From positions 23,209 through 87,208 of the forward strand of contig NZ_WHOA01000249.1 in NCBI RefSeq assembly GCF_013141715.1: a stretch of 64,000 nt of DNA. The letters are read 5' to 3'. The translations under genes and the position numbers were made by a program. The DNA is from Paenibacillus phytorum (lineage in GTDB: Bacteria; Bacillota; Bacilli; Paenibacillales; NBRC-103111). Below, one piece after another: positions 1-7,689 of the stretch (the stretch's first letter is position 1; each line of letters opens with the position of its first letter). The notes under the pieces are model-generated. The model was not told where the DNA came from. It searched no databases and saw only the letters and a list, made by a program, of their open reading frames with translations.

Positions 1-512
1 CGAAGGCTTCCGGACTTTGCCATATGATCAAAGTTGAAGTTATTGGAGACGAGATGACGCTGCTACCTGACCCGGTTGAAACGTTGAAAGCCTCAGAAAT
101 GCTGCTAGAGGAGGGCTTCATCGTACTGCCATACACATCAGATGATGTTCTTTTAGCCAAACGCTTGCAAGCCCTCGGTGTTCATGCCATTATGCCTGGC
201 GCATCGCCAATCGGAACAGGTCAAGGCATCATTAACCCGCTGAACCTGAGCTTCATTATTGAGCAAGCTACAGTACCTGTAATCGTCGATGCCGGCATTG
301 GCGCTCCTTCGGACGCGGCACTTGCTATGGAGATGGGAGCCGATGGTGTGCTGCTTAACACTGCTGTGTCGGGTGCCAAGGATCCGGTCAAAATGGCTTA
401 CGCCATGAAACTGGCGATTGAAGCCGGACGTGCAGGATTCGAAGCGGGCCGCATTCCGAAGAAGCGGTATGCTTCGGCTAGCAGTCCGATGGAGGGTTTT
501 AGTCGCGTTTAA
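1..512 (+). CDS. thiG: Thiazole synthase ThiG, C-terminal part (5' end outside window)
   Basis: ThiG condenses deoxyxylulose-5-phosphate, dehydroglycine and ThiS thiocarboxylate into the thiazole phosphate of thiamine; it is a cytosolic TIM barrel. The frame is already open at base 3, so the start lies upstream. About 169 residues remain, including the stretches KVEVIGD, LLPDPVETLKAS, MPGASPIGTGQGI, VDAGIGAPSDAA and MEMGADGVLLNTA, which are characteristic of the family's phosphate-binding C-terminal half. The three following genes (thiD, thiE, thiC) belong to the same pathway. The gene ends with TAA and is followed by an unusual 516-bp spacer filled with tandem repeats. The start and any upstream TPP riboswitch are not visible. 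Confidence 0.95.
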   Translation, partial: KASGLCHMIKVEVIGDEMTLLPDPVETLKASEMLLEEGFIVLPYTSDDVLLAKRLQALGVHAIMPGASPIGTGQGIINPLNLSFIIEQATVPVIVDAGIGAPSDAALAMEMGADGVLLNTAVSGAKDPVKMAYAMKLAIEAGRAGFEAGRIPKKRYASASSPMEGFSRV

Positions 513-528
513 TTGGGGGAGAGCAAAA

Positions 529-955
529 GTGTGAGTCTGAGAGAGCCGAAAATGACGTCTCGGTAGTGGAATAGTGAATATTCCATCGTGAGCGGTCGGA
601 AAAAGTTTTCTCGGCTGGTGTGAGTGGATTGAGAGTAAGAATGTGGGACTGAGAAAGCCGGAAATGACGTCTCGGTAGAGATATAGTAGATAATCCATGG
701 TGAGCGGTCGGAAAAGGTTTTCTCGGCTGGTGTGAGTGGATTGAGAGTAAGAATGTGGGAATGAGAGGGCCGGAAATGACGTCTCGGTAGAGGGATAGTG
801 AATACTCCATGGTGAGCGGTCGAAAAAGGTCTTCTCGGCTGGTGTGAGTGGATTGAGAGTAAGAATGTGGGACTGAGAGGGCTGGAATGGACGTCTCGGT
901 AGAGGGATAGTGAATATTCCATGGTGAGCGGTCGATAAAGGTCTTCTCGGCTAAT
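529..955. repeat. Tandem repeat, exact 112-bp period, about 3.8 copies, between thiG and thiD
   Basis: The anchor GACGTCTCGGTAG starts at 554, 666, 778 and 890, and the anchor CTCGGCT starts at 610, 722, 834 and 946, so the period is exactly 112 bp in every copy. The first copy lacks part of the unit (the TGGATTGAGAGTAAGAATG block). Copies differ by scattered substitutions. Each unit carries GAATATTCC/CCATGG-like short palindromes and a GAAAAGGTTTTC mini-dyad. Because 112 is not a multiple of three and the unit lacks stops on the minus strand, all three reverse frames stay open; I do not regard these as genes. A GCAAAAGTGTG motif flanks the array on both sides (about 523 and 968). Confidence 0.95.
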
Positions 956-1028
956 GTTACCGTGCAAAAGCAAAAGTGTGTGTCTGTGAGGCGGACATGT
1001 AGAAGTTGAAGCTGAAAGGGGGAGTAAG

Positions 1029-1982
1029 ATGTCTGTTTACAAAGCATTAACGATTGCGGGCTCGGATAGCGGAGGGGGTGCGGGGATTCAAGCAGATCTG
1101 AAGACGTTCCAAGAGCTGGGCGTCTATGGGATGTCGGTCATTACCGCGGTGACTGCGCAGAATACGCTGGGTGTTCAAGGGGTTTATCCGATGAGCGCTG
1201 AGGCGATCGAGCAGCAGTTGGCTTCTATCGGGGAAGATCTACCTCCCAATGCGCTCAAAACAGGGATGTTATTCAGTGGTGACATTATACGAATCGTAGC
1301 GACCGCGATACAAACCTACAAGTGGCAGCGGGTCGTGGTCGACCCTGTGATGATAGCCAAAGGCGGGGCCTCCTTGCTTCAGCAAGAGGCTGTTGAGGCG
1401 ATGATCCACTCTTTATTGCCGCTGGCTGATGTGGTTACACCGAACATACCTGAAGCTGAAGCACTTAGCGGTATGCAAATAACAGACAGCGAGTCGCGTC
1501 AGCAGGCTGCGAAGCGGATTCATCTTTACGGCTGCAAGAACGTGATGATTAAAGGCGGTCATGACGTGAATACGGAGCATGCAACTGATTTGCTGTATGA
1601 CGGGAAGACATTCACGGAGTTTTCGTCCAGACGTTTGGTTACCAAGCATACGCATGGTACAGGTTGCACGTTTGCTGCGGCGGTCACTTCGGGACTTGCA
1701 CAGGGTTTAACGACGAAAGAAGCCATCCAACTGGCAAAAAGATTCATCCAAGCTGCAATTGCGGAGCCGTTACACATTGGCAGCGGTCATGGTCCTACGA
1801 ATCATTGGGCTTATCAACGTGGAGTAAGAGCAAGTATTACTCGAACGGTGGCGAATGAGCTTGACAGGACGTCAGTTGGCGGGCAGCTAAAGAGTGATAG
1901 GGCTGTGGACGCTGAAGCTAATGCCGCTGGCTTAGATGACATATTCGTCAACGAGGATGTTCTCATTCGAGGTGTGCGATGA
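1029..1982 (+). CDS. thiD: Hydroxymethylpyrimidine/phosphomethylpyrimidine kinase ThiD with C-terminal extension
   Basis: ThiD phosphorylates HMP and then HMP-P to give HMP-PP, the pyrimidine half of thiamine. The N-terminus has the substrate/nucleotide signature GSDSGGGAGIQADLKTF (residues about 10-26), then DPVMIAKGG, TPNIPEAE and the anion-hole motif HGTGCTF near residue 208. Length is 317 aa, whereas the family is usually about 265-275; the core ends near GSGHGPTNHW and some 45 residues of acidic, low-similarity tail follow. The ATG at 1029 follows AAAGGGGGAG. The stop overlaps the thiE start (ATGA), indicating translational coupling. Confidence 0.93.
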   Translation: MSVYKALTIAGSDSGGGAGIQADLKTFQELGVYGMSVITAVTAQNTLGVQGVYPMSAEAIEQQLASIGEDLPPNALKTGMLFSGDIIRIVATAIQTYKWQRVVVDPVMIAKGGASLLQQEAVEAMIHSLLPLADVVTPNIPEAEALSGMQITDSESRQQAAKRIHLYGCKNVMIKGGHDVNTEHATDLLYDGKTFTEFSSRRLVTKHTHGTGCTFAAAVTSGLAQGLTTKEAIQLAKRFIQAAIAEPLHIGSGHGPTNHWAYQRGVRASITRTVANELDRTSVGGQLKSDRAVDAEANAAGLDDIFVNEDVLIRGVR

Positions 1983-2623
1983 ATAGCGAGCAGCTGCGCA
2001 AAGCGCTGCGTTTGTATTTGGTCATGGGCAGCCCGAACTGTGGAGGGGCTGACCCGTATGCAGTGCTGGAGGCCGCGATTGCCGGCGGCATTACGATGTT
2101 TCAGTTCCGCGAGAAGGGCGCCGGAGCCCTGCAGGGGGCGGCGAAGCTCGAGCTAGGCGCGCGGCTGCGCCGCTTGTGCGCGCAGCACGCGATCCCCTTC
2201 ATCGTCAACGATGATGAAGGGCTCGCTCTAGAGCTTGAGGCCGATGGCATTCACATCGGCCAAGAAGACGCCCCAGCCGCCGCCGTGCGGCAGCGGCTGA
2301 AAAACATGATCGTGGGCGTCTCGGCCCACGATCTCGCAGAAGCCCGGTCGGCGCTTGCCGAAGGCGCCGACTATCTGGGCGTAGGCCCCCAATACGCCAC
2401 GCGCACAAAGCTAGATGCGCGGGAGGTCCAGGGGCCTGCCGTCATCCAGCGGATTCGCGCAGGCGGCATCCGGCTGCCGCTCGTTGGCATCGGAGGCATC
2501 GATGCCACGAACGCATGCCACGTCATCCGCGCAGGGGCGGATGGCGTAGCCGTAGTCAGCGCGATTGCAAGCGCGCACTCACCACGTGAAGCAGCAGCTG
2601 AGCTGCTTAGAAACATCAAATAG
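1979..2623 (+). CDS. thiE: Thiamine phosphate synthase ThiE
   Basis: ThiE joins HMP-PP and thiazole phosphate to form thiamine monophosphate. The 214-aa protein has the expected TIM-barrel signatures: FQFREKGAG (binds pyrophosphate, normally QLREK), FIVNDDEGLALELEADGIHIGQED, GVSAHDLAEA, ADYLGVGPQYATRTK and GIGGIDATNACHVIRAGADGVAVVSAI. It starts on the ATGA overlap with thiD and ends 13 bp before thiC, so it is inside the operon. The stretch from about 2040 to 2600 is visibly richer in G and C at third positions than thiD and thiC on either side, which hints at a different recent history for this gene segment. Confidence 0.94.
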   Translation: MNSEQLRKALRLYLVMGSPNCGGADPYAVLEAAIAGGITMFQFREKGAGALQGAAKLELGARLRRLCAQHAIPFIVNDDEGLALELEADGIHIGQEDAPAAAVRQRLKNMIVGVSAHDLAEARSALAEGADYLGVGPQYATRTKLDAREVQGPAVIQRIRAGGIRLPLVGIGGIDATNACHVIRAGADGVAVVSAIASAHSPREAAAELLRNIK

Positions 2624-2636
2624 AGGAGGAATTCGT

Positions 2637-4421
2637 ATGACAACGACTAATAGTAGTTCTGTGAAAGACGTCCAAATTTCAACATTTCCAGGAAGTAAAA
2701 AGGTGTATGTACAAGGCTCAAGACCCGATATTCAAGTGCCAATGAGGGAAATTTCTTTGGGAACCTCCACGAATATACAAGGAGAGGAAGTAGCTAATGA
2801 GCCTGTGCAGGTTTATGACACAAGTGGTGTTTATACCGATACAGAACTGAAAACGGATATCCGTCAGGGTCTTCCCGCTAATCGCTTAACATGGATCGAA
2901 GAACGTGGTGACGTTGAATCTTACGTTGGACGTGAAGTGAAGCCAGAAGATAATGGGCTTGCATCTCCTGATGCAAGAGGTGCCGCTGAAATATTCCCTG
3001 GCTTACACCGCAGGCCGCTCCGAGCTAAAAAAGGCTGCAACGTGACACAGATGCATTATGCACGCCAAGGCATCGTGACACCGGAAATGGAGTACATTGC
3101 GATTCGGGAGAATCTCGATGCTGAATTCGTTCGTAAAGAAGTCGCTATAGGTCGTGCCATCATTCCTTCCAATATTAATCATCCCGAAAGCGAGCCGATG
3201 ATCATCGGACGCAACTTCCTTGTGAAAATTAATGCCAATATCGGAAATTCCGCTGTCGCTTCTTCCATTGAAGAAGAAGTTGAAAAAATGACGTGGGCTA
3301 CCCGGTGGGGCGCTGACACGATTATGGATTTATCAACTGGCAAAAACATACATACAACGCGCGAGTGGATCATTCGTAACTCCCCTGTTCCTGTTGGTAC
3401 GGTGCCATTGTATCAAGCACTCGAAAAAGTGAACGGCAAAGCAGAGGACCTCACTTGGGAAGTGTACCGTGACACGCTGATTGAGCAAGCAGAACAGGGT
3501 GTCAGCTACTTCACAATCCATGCGGGTGTATTGCTGCGTTACATTCCTATGACAGCTCAGCGCGTAACGGGTATCGTCTCCCGCGGTGGATCCATCATGG
3601 CCGCATGGTGCCTTGCTCACCACCAAGAGAACTTTCTCTATACGCATTTCGAAGATATTTGCGAAATTATGAAAGCTTACGATGTCGCCTTCTCGCTTGG
3701 TGACGGACTCCGCCCTGGTTCGATCGCGGACGCGAACGATGAAGCCCAATTCGCCGAATTGGAAACACTTGGCGAGCTGACGCAAATCGCTTGGAAGCAT
3801 GATGTCCAAGTCATGGTTGAAGGACCAGGCCACGTGCCGATGCACCTGGTCAAAGAAAATATGGACCGTCAGCTGGAAGTTTGCCAAGAAGCGCCTTTCT
3901 ACACGCTTGGACCGCTGACGACCGACATTGCACCAGGCTACGACCATATCACCTCGGCCATTGGGGCAGCGATGATCGGTTGGTTCGGCACGGCGATGCT
4001 GTGCTATGTGACGCCGAAGGAGCATCTCGGCCTTCCGAATAAGGAAGACGTACGCGTTGGGGTCATCACGTACAAGATTGCTGCGCACGCCGCCGATCTG
4101 GCTAAAGGCCATCCGGGAGCGCAAATTCGCGACAACGCGCTGTCGAAGGCGCGCTTCGAATTCCGCTGGCGCGATCAGTTCAATCTCTCGCTCGATCCAG
4201 AACGCGCAATTGAGTACCACGATGAGACGCTGCCGGCCGAAGGCGCGAAGACGGCGCACTTCTGCTCCATGTGTGGACCGAAGTTTTGCAGCATGCGTAT
4301 TACACAGGATATAAGGCAGTACGCACACGCTCAAGGGCTTGATGAAGAGTCCGCGCGAAACAGCGGCATGGAGGAAAAGTCCAAAGAATTCCGTGAAGCA
4401 GGAAGCCATATTTATCGATAA
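2637..4421 (+). CDS. thiC: Phosphomethylpyrimidine synthase ThiC (radical SAM)
   Basis: ThiC rearranges aminoimidazole ribotide into HMP-P, using S-adenosylmethionine and a [4Fe-4S] cluster. Visible signatures are MHYARQGIVTPEM, NFLVKINANIGNS, TIHAGVLLRYIPMTAQRVTGI, SRGGSIMAAWC, FSLGDGLRPGS, EGPGHVPMH, TTDIAPGYDHITSAIGAA and the C-terminal cluster motif CSMCGPKFC (C-x2-C-x4-C). I chose the ATG at 2637 because it follows AGAGGAGG by 6-7 bases; an in-frame start at 2565 would lie inside thiE. The product is 594 aa, normal for the family. It is the last gene of the operon and is followed directly by a strong terminator. Confidence 0.97.
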   Translation: MTTTNSSSVKDVQISTFPGSKKVYVQGSRPDIQVPMREISLGTSTNIQGEEVANEPVQVYDTSGVYTDTELKTDIRQGLPANRLTWIEERGDVESYVGREVKPEDNGLASPDARGAAEIFPGLHRRPLRAKKGCNVTQMHYARQGIVTPEMEYIAIRENLDAEFVRKEVAIGRAIIPSNINHPESEPMIIGRNFLVKINANIGNSAVASSIEEEVEKMTWATRWGADTIMDLSTGKNIHTTREWIIRNSPVPVGTVPLYQALEKVNGKAEDLTWEVYRDTLIEQAEQGVSYFTIHAGVLLRYIPMTAQRVTGIVSRGGSIMAAWCLAHHQENFLYTHFEDICEIMKAYDVAFSLGDGLRPGSIADANDEAQFAELETLGELTQIAWKHDVQVMVEGPGHVPMHLVKENMDRQLEVCQEAPFYTLGPLTTDIAPGYDHITSAIGAAMIGWFGTAMLCYVTPKEHLGLPNKEDVRVGVITYKIAAHAADLAKGHPGAQIRDNALSKARFEFRWRDQFNLSLDPERAIEYHDETLPAEGAKTAHFCSMCGPKFCSMRITQDIRQYAHAQGLDEESARNSGMEEKSKEFREAGSHIYR

Positions 4422-4427
4422 AATAGA

Positions 4428-4470
4428 GGGACGTTTCCACCATTAATGGGTGACAGAAACGTCCCTTTTT
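4428..4470 (+). terminator. Rho-independent terminator of the thi operon
   Basis: A perfect 10-bp stem GGGACGTTTC (4428-4437) / GAAACGTCCC (4456-4465) is followed by TTTTT, 7 bp after the thiC stop codon. Confidence 0.92.
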
Positions 4471-4618
4471 GCTACCATAGAGAAAAGCTTAACTTCGTTA
4501 ATCCGTTAAAGCGTTGAAATGGTCAGAAAAGAGGACATTCATGCTTGCTGAGACTGCAATTGACATGAAATCCTTTTCGCATTATGATACGGTTAAAAAG
4601 ATTTGACCGTCGTTTAAT

Positions 4619-4637
4619 TAATCTCATTAAGAGATTA
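4619..4637. promoter_or_regulatory. Palindrome upstream of the ArsR-type gene, possible operator
   Basis: TAATCTC-ATTAA-GAGATTA is a perfect 7-bp inverted repeat 64 bp upstream of the regulator gene at 4701. A TTGACC at 4642-4647 sits just downstream and could be a -35 box, but no good -10 lies at the right distance. Autoregulation by the downstream winged-helix protein is an inference only. Confidence 0.4.
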
Positions 4638-4700
4638 AGAGTTGACCATGAGCGCATGTTTAAGGGCTAGATTGGTACAATAGAGGGAGGTCGAGTCCAG

Positions 4701-5306
4701 ATGAAGCTGCAACCAGTTTATATTATTGAAGAACTTGAGCAATTAAAAACGATAAGCGATCCACTACGCGCTAAGGTGTTACTTTATTTAATAGAGAAAG
4801 CTTACACCGGTCAGCAAATAGCTAAAATGCTGGGAATGGCACGTGCAAAAGTGCATTATCATTTGAACGAACTTGAGAAGCATGGTTTAATTTCGGTCGT
4901 TCGTACGGAACTCAAGAATGGTATTTTGCAAAAGTTTTATCGTGCAATAGCCCGCGGCTTCGTCCCTAGTGAAAAACTGCTGCCTTACGTCTCAGAGGTA
5001 GAGAATTACTATCGCGAGAGGACGCTTAGCGTACTTGGACGTGCCAGACGCAGAGCGATTAATGCCCCTGAAGAGGCGTTTCAAATTCCTTCTTCTGATC
5101 GTACCCAATGGCCGATTATCATGACCCAGGTCGAAGTCAAAATGAGCAAAGAGAAATATGCAGAATGGCTGAGAAAGTTTCGTGCTCTTATCTTTGAGCT
5201 CGATGCATCGCAGGAAGAAAATGGGGAGTGGTTTTATTTGACTACGGTCGGCTTTCAAACGAATGAGCCGAATTTTGACCCTGTTATAGAAGAAGAGGAG
5301 AGATAA
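4701..5306 (+). CDS. ArsR-like winged-helix transcriptional regulator
   Basis: This is a 201-aa protein. Residues about 8-75 form an ArsR-type winged helix: LEQLKTISDPLRAKVLLYLIEKAYTG, then QQIAKMLGMARAKVHYHLNELEKHGLI as the recognition helix region, then a wing with KNGILQKFYRA. No metal-binding cysteine pair (CxC) is present, so it is not an obvious metal sensor. The C-terminal ~110 residues are uncharacterised; they contain a basic stretch (RARRRAINAPEEAF) and an ending rich in Glu. ATG follows GAGGGAGG. It lies 3 bp before the M29 aminopeptidase and very probably shares its transcript, so control of that peptidase is a reasonable inference. Confidence 0.82.
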   Translation: MKLQPVYIIEELEQLKTISDPLRAKVLLYLIEKAYTGQQIAKMLGMARAKVHYHLNELEKHGLISVVRTELKNGILQKFYRAIARGFVPSEKLLPYVSEVENYYRERTLSVLGRARRRAINAPEEAFQIPSSDRTQWPIIMTQVEVKMSKEKYAEWLRKFRALIFELDASQEENGEWFYLTTVGFQTNEPNFDPVIEEEER

Positions 5307-5309
5307 AGT

Positions 5310-6425
5310 ATGCTAGATCCAAGACTAACGAAGCTCGCAGATGTGCTTGTGAATTATTCGGTTAAAGCGCAGCCTGGAGAAAATATTTTGATAGAAGCGT
5401 ATGGCATTGATTCAGCTCTAGTGAAAGAGATCGTGAAAAAGGTTCACGCAGCTGGCGCGCACCCTTTCGTCAATGTAAGAGATCATGTGATTATGCGTCA
5501 ACTCATCATGAACGGTACAGAAGCTCAAATGCAAACATGGGCAGAAGCCGATGCTTTCCAAATGAAACAAATGCAAGGCTACATAGGTGTACGCGGCGGA
5601 GCCAATATTTATGAACTGTCGGATATTCCGGCAGATCGGATGAAGCTGTACAATTCGATTTATTATCAACAGGTTCATTTTGATGTCCGCGTGAAGGATA
5701 CGAGATGGGTCGTTCTTCGTTACCCGACGTCTTCCATGGCGCAGCTTGCTAGCATGAGTACAGATGAATTCGAGGAGTTCTACTTCAACGTATGTACGAT
5801 GGATTATGGCAAAATGTCCAAAGCAATGGATGCTTTGAAAGACCTAATGGATCGCACAGATAAAGTGCGCCTCGTTGGTCCAGGCACGGATTTGACGTTC
5901 TCGATTAAAGGAATCGGCGGCGTTAAATGCGATGGGGAGCTCAACATCCCGGATGGCGAGGTTTACTCTGCACCGGTTCGTGAGTCGGTGAATGGTATCA
6001 TTTCCTACAATACACCAACGCCTCATGATGGTTTCATTTTTGAGAATATCGTACTTGAATTCGAAAATGGTAAAATAATAAAAGCGACAGCTAACGATAC
6101 AGATCGAATTAATGAAATTTTCGATATGGACGAAGGTGCGCGTTATATAGGGGAATTCGCAATTGGTGTGAATCCTTACATTAAAGAGCCGATGAAAGAT
6201 ACGCTATTCGATGAGAAAATTGACGGCAGCTTCCACTTCACACCTGGAAATTGCTACGATGATGCTTATAACGGCAACAAATCCTCCTTGCACTGGGATA
6301 TCGTGAATATCCAACGTCCGGAATACGGGGGCGGCGAGATTTGGTTTGACGATGTGCTCATTCGTAAGGACGGTATTTTCGTACTGCCTGAGCTTCTACA
6401 GCTGAATCCGGAAAACTTGAAGTAG
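5310..6425 (+). CDS. M29-family metallo-aminopeptidase (AmpS/PepS type)
   Basis: Members remove N-terminal residues from peptides in the cytosol, using a two-metal centre. The 371-aa length is normal for the family. Visible family features include the N-terminal LADVLVNYSVKAQPGENILIEA block, LVGPGTDLTFSI, DGELNIPDGEVYSAPV, EFAIGVNP (metal Glu region), GNCYDDAYNGNKSSLHWDIV (His ligand) and the C-terminal GGGEIWFDDVLIRKDG with the final metal-binding carboxylates. The start follows GAGGAG (5295-5300) at normal spacing. It is cotranscribed with the ArsR-like regulator just upstream and ends at a bidirectional terminator shared with the converging AraC gene. Confidence 0.92.
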   Translation: MLDPRLTKLADVLVNYSVKAQPGENILIEAYGIDSALVKEIVKKVHAAGAHPFVNVRDHVIMRQLIMNGTEAQMQTWAEADAFQMKQMQGYIGVRGGANIYELSDIPADRMKLYNSIYYQQVHFDVRVKDTRWVVLRYPTSSMAQLASMSTDEFEEFYFNVCTMDYGKMSKAMDALKDLMDRTDKVRLVGPGTDLTFSIKGIGGVKCDGELNIPDGEVYSAPVRESVNGIISYNTPTPHDGFIFENIVLEFENGKIIKATANDTDRINEIFDMDEGARYIGEFAIGVNPYIKEPMKDTLFDEKIDGSFHFTPGNCYDDAYNGNKSSLHWDIVNIQRPEYGGGEIWFDDVLIRKDGIFVLPELLQLNPENLK

Positions 6426-6445
6426 AGCCCATTGTCTCAATAACA

Positions 6446-6487
6446 AAAAAAGGTTGTCCAAAGTCACGAAGACTTGGGCGACCTTTT
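6446..6487. terminator. Bidirectional intrinsic terminator between convergent genes
   Basis: AAAAAGGTTGTCC-AAAGTC pairs with GACTT-GGGCGACCTTTTT around a small loop. A-rich on the left and T-rich on the right, it can serve both the M29 peptidase gene and the leftward AraC gene. Confidence 0.88.
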
Positions 6488-6503
6488 TCTGTTTGGCTAC
6501 AGA

Positions 6504-7355
6504 TCAAACCCGCCGCTGCTGGGCCTGGTACTGCCGAGGAGGAAGGCCGACAGCCTTCTTAAACGTTCGGATAAAGTTGGAGTAGTCGTTGAAGCCTGCT
6601 AGCTGGCACGTATCAGTGACTGTAGAGCCCTCGCGCAGCAGCTGTTTTGCTTTGGCGATGCGCTTGAACAAAATATGCTCATGGATGGTGCTACCAGTGT
6701 GTTTTTTGAACAGTCTGCATAGGTAGGAACGATTCATGAACACGACGTGTTCCAGTACCTCGAGCGACAGATCTTGATCTAAATTTTCGTCAATGTAGGT
6801 GAAAAGAGAGGAGAGTTTGTCGGGAATCATGATCTGTTCCTCTTGTTTGCCTTGATTTTGAAAAATTCGATTGATAAACACGAGCAGCTCGATAAAGGCT
6901 GAAACAAACAGGATTTCCGATCCTGGGAGCGCTTGAGGTCGCTTATGCATCTCCATACGTTCGTAAAGCTTCATAATGTCATCAATCTGCTGTGGAGTCA
7001 GCCGCATCCGGTTTTGCTCACCAAAAATACGGTTATTGAAGCAGTCGAGCAAGTTAAACTGCGGAGAATTAAACGTCTCCATCAGCGTAGGATTAAAATG
7101 GATCACGACGTTCTCATAACGCTGTTTTTTGGATTGGAAATTAGGTCGATGCAATTCATTACTGTGCATGATCAGCAGATCCCCATACTGCAGGGGGTAA
7201 ACCTGTTTTTCGATGAAGTAATGAACGTCCCCAGTAAGGAAAAAATAAATTTCATATTTGTCCTGGTGTTGGTGGAAATCCAATGGAATCGGATCATGGG
7301 TCACGGCATGTCTAAAATCGATCATGCGATGTAGATTCTGGTAAAGTTCCTGCAT
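6504..7355 (-). CDS. AraC-family transcriptional regulator (cupin N-domain)
   Basis: This 283-aa protein has an N-terminal cupin-like sensor domain (HQHQDKYEIYFFLTGDVHYFIE, then YPLQYGDLLIMHSNELH) and a C-terminal double helix-turn-helix (residues about 185-280) with LSLEVLEHVVFMNRSYLCRLFKKHTGST and the second motif VTDTCQLAGFNDYSNFIRTFKKAVGLPPRQY. It is a soluble cytoplasmic sugar-type regulator. It is transcribed away from the sugar isomerase gene at 7690, and the 334-bp space between them probably contains both promoters. Control of that isomerase is the simplest inference. The ligand is unknown. Confidence 0.88.
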   Translation of the reverse strand: MQELYQNLHRMIDFRHAVTHDPIPLDFHQHQDKYEIYFFLTGDVHYFIEKQVYPLQYGDLLIMHSNELHRPNFQSKKQRYENVVIHFNPTLMETFNSPQFNLLDCFNNRIFGEQNRMRLTPQQIDDIMKLYERMEMHKRPQALPGSEILFVSAFIELLVFINRIFQNQGKQEEQIMIPDKLSSLFTYIDENLDQDLSLEVLEHVVFMNRSYLCRLFKKHTGSTIHEHILFKRIAKAKQLLREGSTVTDTCQLAGFNDYSNFIRTFKKAVGLPPRQYQAQQRRV

Positions 7356-7429
7356 GTGAGGCTCTCCTCTATTTAGCTGGAGTCAATATTAGCAAACTTT
7401 TGCCCAATTAATGCAATGAATACGTTTTT

Positions 7430-7458
7430 ATTATACTGCAAAATAAAGAATAGTTAAA
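7430..7458 (-). promoter_or_regulatory. Candidate promoter of the leftward AraC gene
   Basis: Read on the minus strand, TTTAAC (7458-7453), a 17-bp spacer and a perfect TATAAT (7435-7430) lie about 75 bp upstream of the AraC start at 7355. The -35 box is weak. Confidence 0.5.
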
Positions 7459-7520
7459 CAATCAACCAACTCTTGTTCAAGCGGAGAGACTTTAAGCTAC
7501 GCTCAAAGATCCCTGTAATA

Positions 7521-7659
7521 CCCCACAAAGTGACGCCAAGCTCTGAAGCATATTCCGTCCGCATCGAGCTTTAGCTCGATCGGCGTCTAAACTTACCATT
7601 TAAAGCGGTTATACATCACCGAATTGCTTCGATAAGAGTTTAGACAATACTTTGCGGGG
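7521..7659. other. Nested inverted-repeat block upstream of the isomerase gene
   Basis: This non-coding stretch folds on paper into nested stems: outer CCCCACAAAGT (7521-7531) with ACTTTGCGGGG (7649-7659), one mismatch; GTCTAAACT (7585-7593) with AGTTTAGAC (7637-7645), perfect; a local perfect hairpin ATCGAGCT-TT-AGCTCGAT (7563-7580); and a competing pair GACGCC (7532-7537) / GGCGTC (7582-7587). It ends 16 bp before the ribosome-binding site of the isomerase gene. It could be a 5' leader RNA, an attenuator or a small mobile-element remnant; I cannot tell which. Confidence 0.6.
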
Positions 7660-7689
7660 GCCCCAAATGAAATTAGGAGGCATATTCAT

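Noticed and set aside
529..955. 112-bp repeat as a CRISPR array
   Set aside because: Units are directly adjacent, without unique spacers, and no cas gene is present.
153..1047. Three overlapping minus-strand ORFs of 154-182 codons over the thiG end and the 112-bp repeats
   Set aside because: They arise because the repeat lacks minus-strand stops and shifts frame each period; composition and lack of ribosome sites argue against coding.
2565..2636. Longer in-frame start for thiC
   Set aside because: It lies inside thiE, and the added residues are unlike ThiC; ATG 2637 has AGGAGG at proper distance.
3333..4409. Minus-strand ORF of 358 codons opposite thiC
   Set aside because: It is a shadow of a well-identified conserved gene, with no family similarity and no ribosome site.
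4642..4681. TTGACC...TACAAT as promoter of the ArsR-type gene
   Set aside because: The spacing of 28 bp is too long; the hexamer at the proper distance (GGCTAG) is poor.
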